From contig NZ_BLAE01000027.1 in the NCBI RefSeq assembly GCF_009687865.1, positions 42,852-106,851 on the forward strand: 64,000 nt of DNA. Direction: 5' to 3'. Origin of the DNA: Acrocarpospora macrocephala (GTDB lineage Bacteria; Actinomycetota; Actinomycetes; Streptosporangiales; Streptosporangiaceae). Shown piece after piece: positions 53,393 to 60,971 of the stretch (position 1 is its first letter; every line of letters starts with the position of its first letter). A program made the translations under genes and the position numbers. Below the pieces are notes generated by a model, which saw only the letters and a program-made list of their open reading frames with translations, was not told the origin of the DNA and made no database searches.

Positions 53393-55414
53393 GTGCGACT
53401 GGAGGGGAGCGCCTTGGTCGAGCTGCTGGCTCGACCGGCCAGTGTCGCCGTGGTGGGCGCGTCAGCCGACCCTCAGCGGTTGTCCGGCCGGCCGCTGGAC
53501 TACCTCAAGCGGCTCGGGTACGCCGGACGGCTCTACGCCGTCAACGCGCGGGCCGACCTCCCCGATGTCACCACGGTGCGGACCCTGCTCGATCTCGAGC
53601 CTGGCTCGGTCGACGTCGCCCTGGTGGCCCTGCCCGCGCCGGGAGTGGTCGCCGCGCTGCGGCAGGCCGAGGAGATCGGAGTCCGGGCCGCGGTCGTCAT
53701 CGCCAGCGGCTTCGAGGACCGCGACGGGCCGGCTCGCCGGGACCTGGACCGCCTGGCCGCCTCGAGCAAGCTGCGGATCATCGGCCCCAACTGCGTCGGG
53801 ACCGTGGGGGTCGCCGCGTCGTCGTACCTGACCTTTTCCAGCGTGCTGCTGCAGGACCTGCCGCGGCCGGGCAGGATCGGACTGGTCACCCAGAGCGGCG
53901 CCCTCGGTAACAGCCTCCTGCAGAGCCTGATCCGGCGGCACGTGGGTTTGAACCAGTGGTTCAGCACGGGCGACGAGACCGGCACCGGCGCCATCGAGCT
54001 CGCCACCGGGCTGCTGGAGCTCCAGGACGTGGACGCTGTCGGAATGTTCCTGGAGGGCGTGACAGACCGGCACTGGCTCGGCCCGCTCGAGTCCGCGCTC
54101 CGCTCGACGGGCAAACCGCTGTTCGTGCTCAAGGCGGCCCACAGCGAGAGCGGGCGCATGGCGGCGGCCGGGCACACCGGTCGCGTCGTCGGATCGGCGG
54201 ACGCGTCGGAGGCCATCCTCGCGCACGCGGGCGTCCGGCAGGTCGCCAGCCTCGCGGAGCTGGCCGACGCGCTCGTGGTGGCCGGGGTGAACCCCGGACT
54301 GCCGCGTGCGGAGCGCCCGTCGGTGTCCCTGGTGTCGGTTTCTGGCGCCGCCGGTGTGATTGGCGCCGACCTGGTGGCTCAGGACCGTCGGCTGCGCATG
54401 GCCGAGGTCACCGGCGAGAACCTTCCGCTGGACGGGCGGTTGCACCCCCAGAACCCGCTCGACGTGCCGTTCATCAACGAGACCGGGGTCTTCACCGACG
54501 CCGTCACGACGATGAGCACCAGCCGGTCGGTGGACATCGTGGTCGGCGTGGAATCCTCGCTCGCGCACGACCGCGAGGAACTCGTCGCGAAGGTGGTCGC
54601 CGCCCCACCCGCCGCGCCGGTCGTCCTGACCTCGCTGTCCGAGGACGACACCATGCCCGCGCACCTGACCGAAGCGCTCCGCGGCGCGGGCATCGCCTAC
54701 CTGCCGACGGTCGACCGGGCGGTACGCGCGATCGCGCTGTGCGCCGCCGAGAACACCGAGCCGGACACCGTCCATCCGAGTTCATCAGACCTTCGCGGGA
54801 TCGAGTGGGTGGCCGGCCGTCTTCCCGACGACCTGCCCTGGGTTCGCTGGCGGATGCTCGCCGATGAACCGGCGGTGCCTCCCTACGTCGTCAAGGCCGC
54901 GGGCCGGACGATCCTGCACCGTACGGAGCTGGGAGCCGTGCGCATCGTGCGGACCGCCGAGGAGGCCGCCGAGGCGGTCGACGCGGTCCGGGCGGTGTGC
55001 CGCCAGTACGACGACGCCGTGATGGTGCAGGACATCGCGCCGGACGGCTTCGAAGTCATGGTCTCCGTGGCCGACGATCCGGAGTTCGGGCCGGTGGCCT
55101 TCGTCCGTCCCGGCGGGACCCTGGCCGAGCTGATGTCCGGCCAGGCGGTGATCTGGAGCGGCTGGCCGGAGCGGCGCCGGCTCGAGGTGTTGCGCGGCTC
55201 CCGGATCGGCGAGCTGCTGGTGTCGTACCGCGGCGGAAAGCGCTACGACGTCGAGGAACTGTCCCGCGTCGTGTCCCAGGCGCTCGCCGCGGTCGCGGGT
55301 GACCTGGAGTTCCTCGAGCTCAACCCGGTCATCGTGCACGAGACCGGGGTCAGTCTCGTGGACGCGGCCGGCCGGCCTCGCCCCAACAGCCCAGAAGGAG
55401 CGGCATCAGCATGA
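53393..55414 (+). CDS. NDP-forming-type acyl-CoA ligase (fused CoA-binding and ATP-grasp domains)
   Basis: A 673-residue enzyme of the acetate-CoA ligase (ADP-forming)/Pat-like family. A CoA-binding Rossmann domain (about 8-125, ASVAVVGASADPQRLSGRPL), two succinyl-CoA-ligase-like domains with GLVTQSGALGNSLLQSLIRR and the phospho-His candidate in MAAAGHTGRVVG, and a C-terminal ATP-grasp (about 470-665, VPPYVVKAAGRTILHRTELG). GTG 53393 is preferred because GGAGAG lies 5 bp upstream; ATG 53372 is also possible but has no ribosome site. It converts an acyl-CoA to acid plus ATP or the reverse. ATGA overlap with the MaoC-type gene. Confidence 0.88.
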   Translation: MRLEGSALVELLARPASVAVVGASADPQRLSGRPLDYLKRLGYAGRLYAVNARADLPDVTTVRTLLDLEPGSVDVALVALPAPGVVAALRQAEEIGVRAAVVIASGFEDRDGPARRDLDRLAASSKLRIIGPNCVGTVGVAASSYLTFSSVLLQDLPRPGRIGLVTQSGALGNSLLQSLIRRHVGLNQWFSTGDETGTGAIELATGLLELQDVDAVGMFLEGVTDRHWLGPLESALRSTGKPLFVLKAAHSESGRMAAAGHTGRVVGSADASEAILAHAGVRQVASLAELADALVVAGVNPGLPRAERPSVSLVSVSGAAGVIGADLVAQDRRLRMAEVTGENLPLDGRLHPQNPLDVPFINETGVFTDAVTTMSTSRSVDIVVGVESSLAHDREELVAKVVAAPPAAPVVLTSLSEDDTMPAHLTEALRGAGIAYLPTVDRAVRAIALCAAENTEPDTVHPSSSDLRGIEWVAGRLPDDLPWVRWRMLADEPAVPPYVVKAAGRTILHRTELGAVRIVRTAEEAAEAVDAVRAVCRQYDDAVMVQDIAPDGFEVMVSVADDPEFGPVAFVRPGGTLAELMSGQAVIWSGWPERRRLEVLRGSRIGELLVSYRGGKRYDVEELSRVVSQALAAVAGDLEFLELNPVIVHETGVSLVDAAGRPRPNSPEGAASA

Positions 55415-56541
55415 CAGCTGCGGTCAACTTCGACCTGATCTCCGACCTCACGGAGGCGGAGATCGCGCGGGTCACCTCGCTCGAGGGAACGCCGATCAGG
55501 ATCGAGCAGTGGAACCACGAGGCGTCCTGGGACTCGGTACGGCACTACACCTGGGGTCTCGGCGACGACAACCCCCTCTATTGCGACCCCGCGTACGCCG
55601 AGGCGACGCCGTACGGAACACTGATCGCGCCCCCGACCTTTCCGTACACCGCCTTCGACGGCGCCATCGGAGCGGGGCTGCCCGGCGTCCAGCCGGTGTA
55701 CGCGGGCACCGACTGGACGTTCCACCGGCGGCTCAGGCGAGGCGATCGCATCATCGCGTCCGCCACCCTCGGCCCGGTCGTCCGCCGGTCCGGGCGCAAC
55801 GCGGCCAGCATGGTCATCCAGTCGGCGCTCTGCCGCTACGAGAACCAGGACGGCGAGCTGATCGCCGAGTCCGTCGCGCGCACCTTCCGGATCCCGCGCC
55901 GTGCCGCGACCGACGGGCTGTCGTTCGAACCCCGCGACGAGACGGTGTGGTCCGACGCCGAACTCGACGCGATCCGGTCGGAGGCGGTGTCGGAGTACCG
56001 CCGGGGGCCCGAGGCGCTGAGCGGCGTGGCGGTGGGAGATAAGGTGCCCGCCGTCGTCAAGGGGCCCATCGGACGCATCGACATGACGGCGTACTACGCC
56101 GGATGCCCGGGGAGCCCTGGCTACAAATCCGTCGAGCTCGCCTGGAAGTACCGCGAATGGGCGCGCACCGATCCGCAGCGGCTGCCGTCCAACTATGACC
56201 CGTCGTACTTCTGGGAGCGGGTGCTCCCGAGCATCGGCCACCAGGACGCCACCGCGGCCCGTGAGCTCGGCATGCCGGGGGCCTACAACAACGGTCCGCA
56301 ACGGGTCGGCTGGTTCGCCCACTGCGTGTCGAACTGGATGGGCGACGGTGCGTTCCTGGCCGGCCTGAACGTCAGGCTCACCCATCCGGAGATCTTCGGC
56401 GACGTGGTCCGCATCAGCGGTACGGTCACCGAAGTGGCCGGGACGACGTACACCCTGGACCTGACGGCGACCAACCACCTCGGCGAACGGACCGCGTCCG
56501 CGACCGCCGTGGTCGTCGCCGACGACTACGGCCGGGCGTGA
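55411..56541 (+). CDS. double-hotdog MaoC-like hydratase/dehydratase
   Basis: A 376-residue protein with two hotdog units. The N-terminal FAS1-dehydratase-like unit (about 40-170) has WGLGDDNPLYCDPAYAEATP and IAPPTFPYTAFDG. The C-terminal unit (about 230-375) has GRIDMTAYYAGCPGSPGYKS. The usual MaoC catalytic Asp-His pair is expected in the first motif, but I see GDDNPLYC rather than GDxNPxHxD, so Tyr replaces His. It may hydrate an enoyl-CoA with an altered active site. In operon with CoA ligase and dehydrogenase. Confidence 0.85.
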   Translation: MTAAVNFDLISDLTEAEIARVTSLEGTPIRIEQWNHEASWDSVRHYTWGLGDDNPLYCDPAYAEATPYGTLIAPPTFPYTAFDGAIGAGLPGVQPVYAGTDWTFHRRLRRGDRIIASATLGPVVRRSGRNAASMVIQSALCRYENQDGELIAESVARTFRIPRRAATDGLSFEPRDETVWSDAELDAIRSEAVSEYRRGPEALSGVAVGDKVPAVVKGPIGRIDMTAYYAGCPGSPGYKSVELAWKYREWARTDPQRLPSNYDPSYFWERVLPSIGHQDATAARELGMPGAYNNGPQRVGWFAHCVSNWMGDGAFLAGLNVRLTHPEIFGDVVRISGTVTEVAGTTYTLDLTATNHLGERTASATAVVVADDYGRA

Positions 56542-56566
56542 CGGCTCCCGATCCGGAAGGACGACC

Positions 56567-57616
56567 ATGAAGGCGCTGCGCGTGACCCGGGGCGAGGCGG
56601 GCGCCCGCCTTGTCGATGTTCCCGTCCCCGTGCCGCGGGACGACGAGGTCCTCATCCAGGTCACCGCGGCCGGACTCTGCGGCACCGACGTGCAGGCCGC
56701 GTTCCGCCCCGAGGCACGGCTGATCACCAGGCCGGAGCTGACCCTGGGACACGAGCCCGCCGGCCGGATCGTCGCCCTGGGCGGGGCGGTGCGCGGCTGG
56801 GCCACCGGTGACCGGGTGGCCGTCTCCTCGATCGTCATCTGCGGGCGCTGCCACCTGTGCTCCCAGGGGATGAGCGAGATCTGCGCGCGCGGCTCGATCA
56901 TCGGCCTGAACCACGACGGCGCGGTCGCCGAATACATGACCGCTCCGGCCGTCAACCTGGTCCGCCTGCCCGACGCCGTGACCGATGAGGTGGGCGCCAT
57001 CCTGACCGACGCGATACCGACGCCGTTCCACGCGCTGTACCAGCGCGGGCGGCTGCAGCCCGGGGAGACCGTCGCCGTCTTCGGCGTCGGCGGGCTCGGC
57101 CAGCACGCCGTGCAACTGGCGAAGGCGTTCGGCGCGGCTCGGATCATCGCCGTCGACATCAGGGCGGAGCAGCTCGAGCACGCCCGGTCGCTGGGGGCCG
57201 ACCATGCCTTCCGCGCCGACGACGAGCAGCTCGGCGACCGGATCCGGGAGGCCAACGGTGGCCGCGGCGTGGATCTGGCGGGCGTCTTCGTCGGCTCGTC
57301 GGCGGCGATCGCCGCGGCGTTCCGCTCGGTGGGCAAGGGGGGCCGCATGGTCGTCGTCGGGCTCACCGACGACGACCTCGTCCTGCCGCCCTCGGCGGCC
57401 TTGGCCCGCCGGGAGATTTCGATCATCGGCTCGGGCGGATTCCGGCTCGACACGATCGAGCAGCTGGTGGCGCTGGTGGCGGCCGGTCGGCTGGACTTCT
57501 CCCGCTCTGTCTCGCACGTGCTGGGGCTCGACGAGGCGGAATCGGCCCTCGACCTGCTCCGGGGCCACGACGGCTCGGTCCGGCGGGTGGTCGTGGCGCC
57601 GAAGGGGGAGGATTAG
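56567..57616 (+). CDS. zinc-dependent medium-chain alcohol dehydrogenase
   Basis: A 349-residue MDR-family dehydrogenase. Catalytic zinc ligands Cys38 (CGTD), His62-Glu63 (GHEPAG); structural zinc Cys92, Cys95, Cys98 and Cys106 (CGRCHLCSQGMSEIC); NAD(P)-binding FGVGGLGQHAVQLAKAFG with VDIRAEQLEHARSLGADH, the acidic residue suggesting NAD+. Oxidises a hydroxyl made by hydration or oxygenation in this pathway (inference). Follows the MaoC-like gene by 25 bp with GGAAGGACG upstream. Confidence 0.92.
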   Translation: MKALRVTRGEAGARLVDVPVPVPRDDEVLIQVTAAGLCGTDVQAAFRPEARLITRPELTLGHEPAGRIVALGGAVRGWATGDRVAVSSIVICGRCHLCSQGMSEICARGSIIGLNHDGAVAEYMTAPAVNLVRLPDAVTDEVGAILTDAIPTPFHALYQRGRLQPGETVAVFGVGGLGQHAVQLAKAFGAARIIAVDIRAEQLEHARSLGADHAFRADDEQLGDRIREANGGRGVDLAGVFVGSSAAIAAAFRSVGKGGRMVVVGLTDDDLVLPPSAALARREISIIGSGGFRLDTIEQLVALVAAGRLDFSRSVSHVLGLDEAESALDLLRGHDGSVRRVVVAPKGED

Positions 57617-57620
57617 GGCC

Positions 57621-58685
57621 ATGATGACTGGTACGACCGCCGGCGCGATCAAGGCGGGCATCGAGAGGTTCCAGCTCGCCGACCGCCCGGACGTGGCCGT
57701 GCTGTACCCCGATGTGTGCTTCGCCTCGATCGAGGCGGTCGGCGAGGTGACGATCTCCCTGCTGGTCGACTCCGTGCTGACCGGCTGGCATCCCGAGTCG
57801 CAACTGGCGCCCTTTCCAGTCGCGTCGCTGGTGGTGTCGCGGGACTCCGCCGCACAGTTTCACCCGGAGCTGAGCAACCGCGACCCGGTTGAGATCCAGG
57901 TGTGGGCGGACGGCCGGGTCACGGTCGAGGTCGAGTTCCAGGGTTCCGACGTGGAGACGGCCGGCGAGCAGTGGCGGTCCACCGCGCGCGACGTGCTCGC
58001 GGAGTGGGCCCGGGAATCCGGCGCCGAGCTGGTGTCGGTCTTCAACGACCGGTCCCGGTCCCTGCCCGATGTGTGGAACGCCACGTTCGCCGTACCCACC
58101 GAGGATCGGACCGTCCGCGACCTCGTCGACCTGGGGACCCGCGCGCTGCGCACGGCCGAGCTGTCGATGACCGGGTGGGGTGCGGAACAGGACGTCCGGC
58201 GGCTGCTCGCCGACGGTGACGCCCACGCGGTGCTCGGCTGGCCGCCCTCCGCCGTCCTCGAACTGCGGGCGGCCCTGCCCGAGGGCGCTGGCGAGCTCGA
58301 CTTCGCGGCCGACGTGTGCGCCTTCGCCAACGGGGTCCGAGGCGGGACGATCATCGTGGGCGTCGCCCGCGAGCCGGGCGACCAGCGGGCCCGGCTGATT
58401 CCCGTCGACGGCGACGAGGGACCGGCCCTCCTCCGTCGCATCATCGAGGAGCGGGTCTTCCCGGTCCCGGAGCGGCTGTTCGTGCACCAGGTCGGCAACA
58501 TCCTGGTCGTCCGCGTCCCGCCGCAGGACCGGCTGGTCAGTCCATTCCTGCTCCGCGTCGCGGTGCCCGGCCTGGAGGCCTTCGCGGTCGTCGAACGGTA
58601 CGGCGTCGAGACCAGGGCGCGGAGCGCGGCGGCGCTGCACACCGCTCTCGCGGTCGGCACCGCGGCGCTGCTGCCGAGAGATTAG
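57621..58685 (+). CDS. AlbA_2 (Schlafen-like)-domain protein of unknown function
   Basis: A 354-residue soluble protein. The N-terminal about 200 residues are unfamiliar (ADRPDVAVLYPDVCFASIEA; VEIQVWADGRVTVEVEFQGS). The C-terminal half resembles the AlbA_2/Schlafen fold: VLELRAALPEGAGELDFAAD, CAFANGVRGGTIIVGVARE, then LLRRIIEERVFPVPERLFVH. Such modules bind nucleic acid or act as nucleases, yet the gene sits 4 bp after the zinc dehydrogenase in a catabolic operon. Its role there is unknown. It overlaps the convergent regulator by 4 bp. Confidence 0.65.
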   Translation: MMTGTTAGAIKAGIERFQLADRPDVAVLYPDVCFASIEAVGEVTISLLVDSVLTGWHPESQLAPFPVASLVVSRDSAAQFHPELSNRDPVEIQVWADGRVTVEVEFQGSDVETAGEQWRSTARDVLAEWARESGAELVSVFNDRSRSLPDVWNATFAVPTEDRTVRDLVDLGTRALRTAELSMTGWGAEQDVRRLLADGDAHAVLGWPPSAVLELRAALPEGAGELDFAADVCAFANGVRGGTIIVGVAREPGDQRARLIPVDGDEGPALLRRIIEERVFPVPERLFVHQVGNILVVRVPPQDRLVSPFLLRVAVPGLEAFAVVERYGVETRARSAAALHTALAVGTAALLPRD

Positions 58686-59287
58686 AACGTCGGTGGCGTG
58701 ATCACCCAGATCGCGACGAGGTCCTCGTCACCGACGCTCTCCCAGGAGTGCGGGCGGGTGCTGGGGAAGTAGATCGCGTCCCGGGGGTTGAGCACCCACT
58801 CGTTGCTGCCGACGGCGAACTTCATGGCGCCGGAGATGACGACACCGCATTCCTCGCCCTCGTGGACGTGCGGGTGCCCGCCGCTGCCCTGCCCCGGCGC
58901 CGCCTCGACCCAGATGATCTCCATGCTCTTCTGGAGGTTGGGCGAGAGCAGTTCGTTGGCGATCTGCGTTCCGGGATACACGATGCGTCGTCGCTCCCCG
59001 GCCCGGAGCACCGCGACCTCGTCGTCGGCGGTGGTGTGCTGCTGGCCGGCCGTTTTGGGGACGGCGTTCTCCAGCAGTTCTCCCACGCTGAAGCCGAGCG
59101 CGCTGACCAGGGACTTGAGACTGGACAGGGTGGGGTTGGCGACACCGCGTTCGACCTGGCTGACGAAGCTGGTGGAGACCCCGGCCCGTTCGGCGAGCTG
59201 GGACAGGCTCATCCGCTGCGCCTGACGCCGCTCCCTGATGAGGCCGCCGAGCGCGACGGCGTCAAGGCCGTCGTCTCCCTGTTTCAT
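58682..59287 (-). CDS. XRE-family regulator with C-terminal cupin domain
   Basis: A 201-residue HTH-cupin regulator like PuuR. The helix-turn-helix spans about 12-68 (IRERRQAQRMSLSQLAERAG, STSFVSQVERGVANPTLSSL). The cupin covers about 125-195 (GHPHVHEGEECGVVISGAMK and YFPSTRPHSWESVGDEDL) with His/Glu residues able to hold metal or effector. Start ATG 59287. It is the only regulator encoded in the catabolic region and is upstream of, and co-oriented with nothing but, the ferredoxin pair's far end, so it is a candidate for one of the repeated operators near 60811-60933. Confidence 0.9.
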   Translation of the reverse strand: MKQGDDGLDAVALGGLIRERRQAQRMSLSQLAERAGVSTSFVSQVERGVANPTLSSLKSLVSALGFSVGELLENAVPKTAGQQHTTADDEVAVLRAGERRRIVYPGTQIANELLSPNLQKSMEIIWVEAAPGQGSGGHPHVHEGEECGVVISGAMKFAVGSNEWVLNPRDAIYFPSTRPHSWESVGDEDLVAIWVITPPTF

Positions 59288-59366
59288 GGCGGCGACGCTA
59301 TCGTATGGGCGGCCATTCGAACGCCGCGTCACCGAGCGCGCAGGGGGTGTGCGACGACTGGCCATC

Positions 59367-60596
59367 TCAGGCTCCGTACGCGATCGGGCCTGGCGCCGAT
59401 GGCAGCAGGCGTCCGGCAAGGTGGGCGGCCAGCTGGCTCATCGGCTGGCCGGTGGCGAGGGAGCGACGACCGCGCACGGCGACCTGCGGCCAGTTGACCG
59501 TGAGCACGCCGCACAGCTCGTCATCCCGCGCCCAGAGGACCGCGAATCGGTCCCCGTCTTTCACGAGCTGGTGGTGAGAGCCGGTCCACGGAGTTCCGGC
59601 GATCTGGATCTTCCAGTCGTACTGGTTGCTCCAGACGTAGTCGAGCGAGAGGTGTTCGCGGGGGGATTCCGGATTCAGGATGTTGTGGGCCACGACTCCC
59701 GCCTGCTCTACCGCGCTGGTCCAGTGTTCTGACCGCAGGAGAAGCTTACGCGCGGGATGCCACCAACGCGCCGCGTCGCCTACCGCGTAGACGTTTGTCG
59801 CGTTCTGGACCCGGCCACCGGCGTCGCAGACGACGCCGGAATCGACGGCCAGTCCGGAGCCGGCCAGCCACTCGGTGTTGAGTTCGGTGCCGAGACCGGT
59901 AACGGCCACGTCGGCGGCGATCGTGCTGCCGTCGCCGAGGCGCGCGTGGAGCCGGCCGCCGCGCTCCGCGAGCTCATCGATCGTGGTCCCGAAGTGGGTG
60001 TCGACCCCGTGGCGCCGGTGCAGATCGACGAACAGCGAACCGATCTCGGCGCCGAAGTGCCGCGCCATCGGCACCTCGGCGATGTCGACCAGGTGCACCT
60101 CGATCCCCAGACCTCGGGCGGCGGAGGCGACCTCGGCTCCGATGAATCCGGCCCCGACCACCAGGACCGAGCGGGCACGCCGGAGAGCGGTCCGCAGGTT
60201 CATCGCGTCCTCCCAGCAACGCACGTCCAGAACCCCGGGCAGGCCCTGCCATGGCGAGGTTCTCGCCCGCGCGCCGGTGGCCACCACGAGTGCCTCCCGG
60301 TAGCCGAGCGAGCTCCCGTCGGAGAGAGCGACCTCGCGGCCGGTGACGTCGAGGCCGGTCGCCGCGACACCGAGGGTGAGCTCCAGCCGGAGGTTCTTCG
60401 CCTCCTCGGCCGTCAGCAGCGACGGGAAGACCGGTTCGTCCGCCAGCAGCACATCCTTGGACAGTGGTGGCCGGTCGTACGGGAGGTGCCGTTCGCGGTC
60501 CACGATCGTGATGCCCCCGGCGTACCCGCTGGCGCGCAGCCGCTGGGCGGTGCGGACGCCGGCGACGGAGCCGCCGACGATCAGGACGCCGGTCAC
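59367..60596 (-). CDS. NAD(P)H-dependent ferredoxin reductase (FAD)
   Basis: A 409-residue flavoprotein of the rhodocoxin/putidaredoxin-reductase type. FAD motif VLIVGGSVAGVRTAQRLRAS, LPYDRPPLSKDVL, NAD(P) motif SVLVVGAGFIGAEVASAARG and the second FAD motif NVYAVGDAARWWHP. Start GTG 60596 overlaps the ferredoxin stop (GTGA). Passes electrons from NAD(P)H to the ferredoxin and so to the Rieske oxygenase and/or P450. Confidence 0.93.
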   Translation of the reverse strand: MTGVLIVGGSVAGVRTAQRLRASGYAGGITIVDRERHLPYDRPPLSKDVLLADEPVFPSLLTAEEAKNLRLELTLGVAATGLDVTGREVALSDGSSLGYREALVVATGARARTSPWQGLPGVLDVRCWEDAMNLRTALRRARSVLVVGAGFIGAEVASAARGLGIEVHLVDIAEVPMARHFGAEIGSLFVDLHRRHGVDTHFGTTIDELAERGGRLHARLGDGSTIAADVAVTGLGTELNTEWLAGSGLAVDSGVVCDAGGRVQNATNVYAVGDAARWWHPARKLLLRSEHWTSAVEQAGVVAHNILNPESPREHLSLDYVWSNQYDWKIQIAGTPWTGSHHQLVKDGDRFAVLWARDDELCGVLTVNWPQVAVRGRRSLATGQPMSQLAAHLAGRLLPSAPGPIAYGA

Positions 60597-60790
60597 GTGC
60601 TCTCCAGCTGGAGCGCGGAGACCGGGCAGCTCGAGACGGCCAGCTCGACCCGCTGGAGGTCGGCCGCCGCGACATCCGGGCGGACCAGGCGCACGACGCC
60701 GTCCTCAGTGAGTTCGCAGTAGTCGTCGGCCTCGAAGACGCAGTTGCCGTAGCCCTCGCACAGCTCGAGGTCGACGGTAAGTCGGATCAC
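60593..60790 (-). CDS. small ferredoxin of the [3Fe-4S]/P450 partner type
   Basis: A 65-residue ferredoxin: LELCEGYGNCVFEADDY and SSCPVSALQ carry the cluster cysteines in the CxxYxxC ... CP pattern found in actinobacterial P450 partners. Start GTG 60790 is chosen because VIRLTVDLELC is the usual N-terminus; the longer open frame would cover operator sequences. Overlaps the reductase by 4 bp. Electron carrier for the oxygenases of the cluster. Confidence 0.92.
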   Translation of the reverse strand: MIRLTVDLELCEGYGNCVFEADDYCELTEDGVVRLVRPDVAAADLQRVELAVSSCPVSALQLEST

Positions 60791-60810
60791 CCGTGCTCCC
60801 CTCTCGTGAT

Positions 60811-60826
60811 CATACACCACGAGTGC
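60811..60826. promoter_or_regulatory. repeated element copy 1 (CATACACCAcGAGTGc)
   Basis: A 16-bp element 21 bp upstream of the ferredoxin start, repeated at 60917 with two changes. Likely binds a cluster regulator, for example the XRE-cupin protein (inference). Confidence 0.55.
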
Positions 60827-60833
60827 TGATGGA

Positions 60834-60850
60834 TTGAATTGCAAGTACAA
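60834..60850. promoter_or_regulatory. AGTACAA-type operator between ferredoxin and Rieske genes
   Basis: TTGAATT-gca-AGTACAA: conserved right half-site and a 5-of-7 partner with the same 3-bp spacer as at 53337. It ties this divergon to the same regulon as the importer and ligase operons. Confidence 0.6.
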
Positions 60851-60916
60851 TCCGTGTCGCTACCTATGCCCGTCTAGGGGAGTTTGACCTTGACACCCAC
60901 AACGCGCGAGTGAAAG

Positions 60917-60933
60917 CATACACCATGAGTGTA
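60917..60933. promoter_or_regulatory. repeated element copy 2 (CATACACCAtGAGTGt)
   Basis: Second copy of the 16-bp element; here it contains the palindrome TACAC-catga-GTGTA (60919-60933). It lies downstream of TTGACA at 60890-60895 and 38 bp before the Rieske start, a repressor-like position. Confidence 0.6.
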
Positions 60934-60971
60934 AACGATCAACGCCGTTTCTCGGCGGGAAGGGAGCGTTC

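Noticed and set aside
55243-57453. 736-codon open frame on the minus strand
   Set aside because: Opposite the MaoC-like and dehydrogenase genes; low-complexity Arg/Ser/Asp text, no motif.
60834-60853. GGATTG...CAATCC as a separate inverted repeat
   Set aside because: Only 6-bp arms; the overlapping TTGAATT-gca-AGTACAA reading fits the motif seen at other promoters better.
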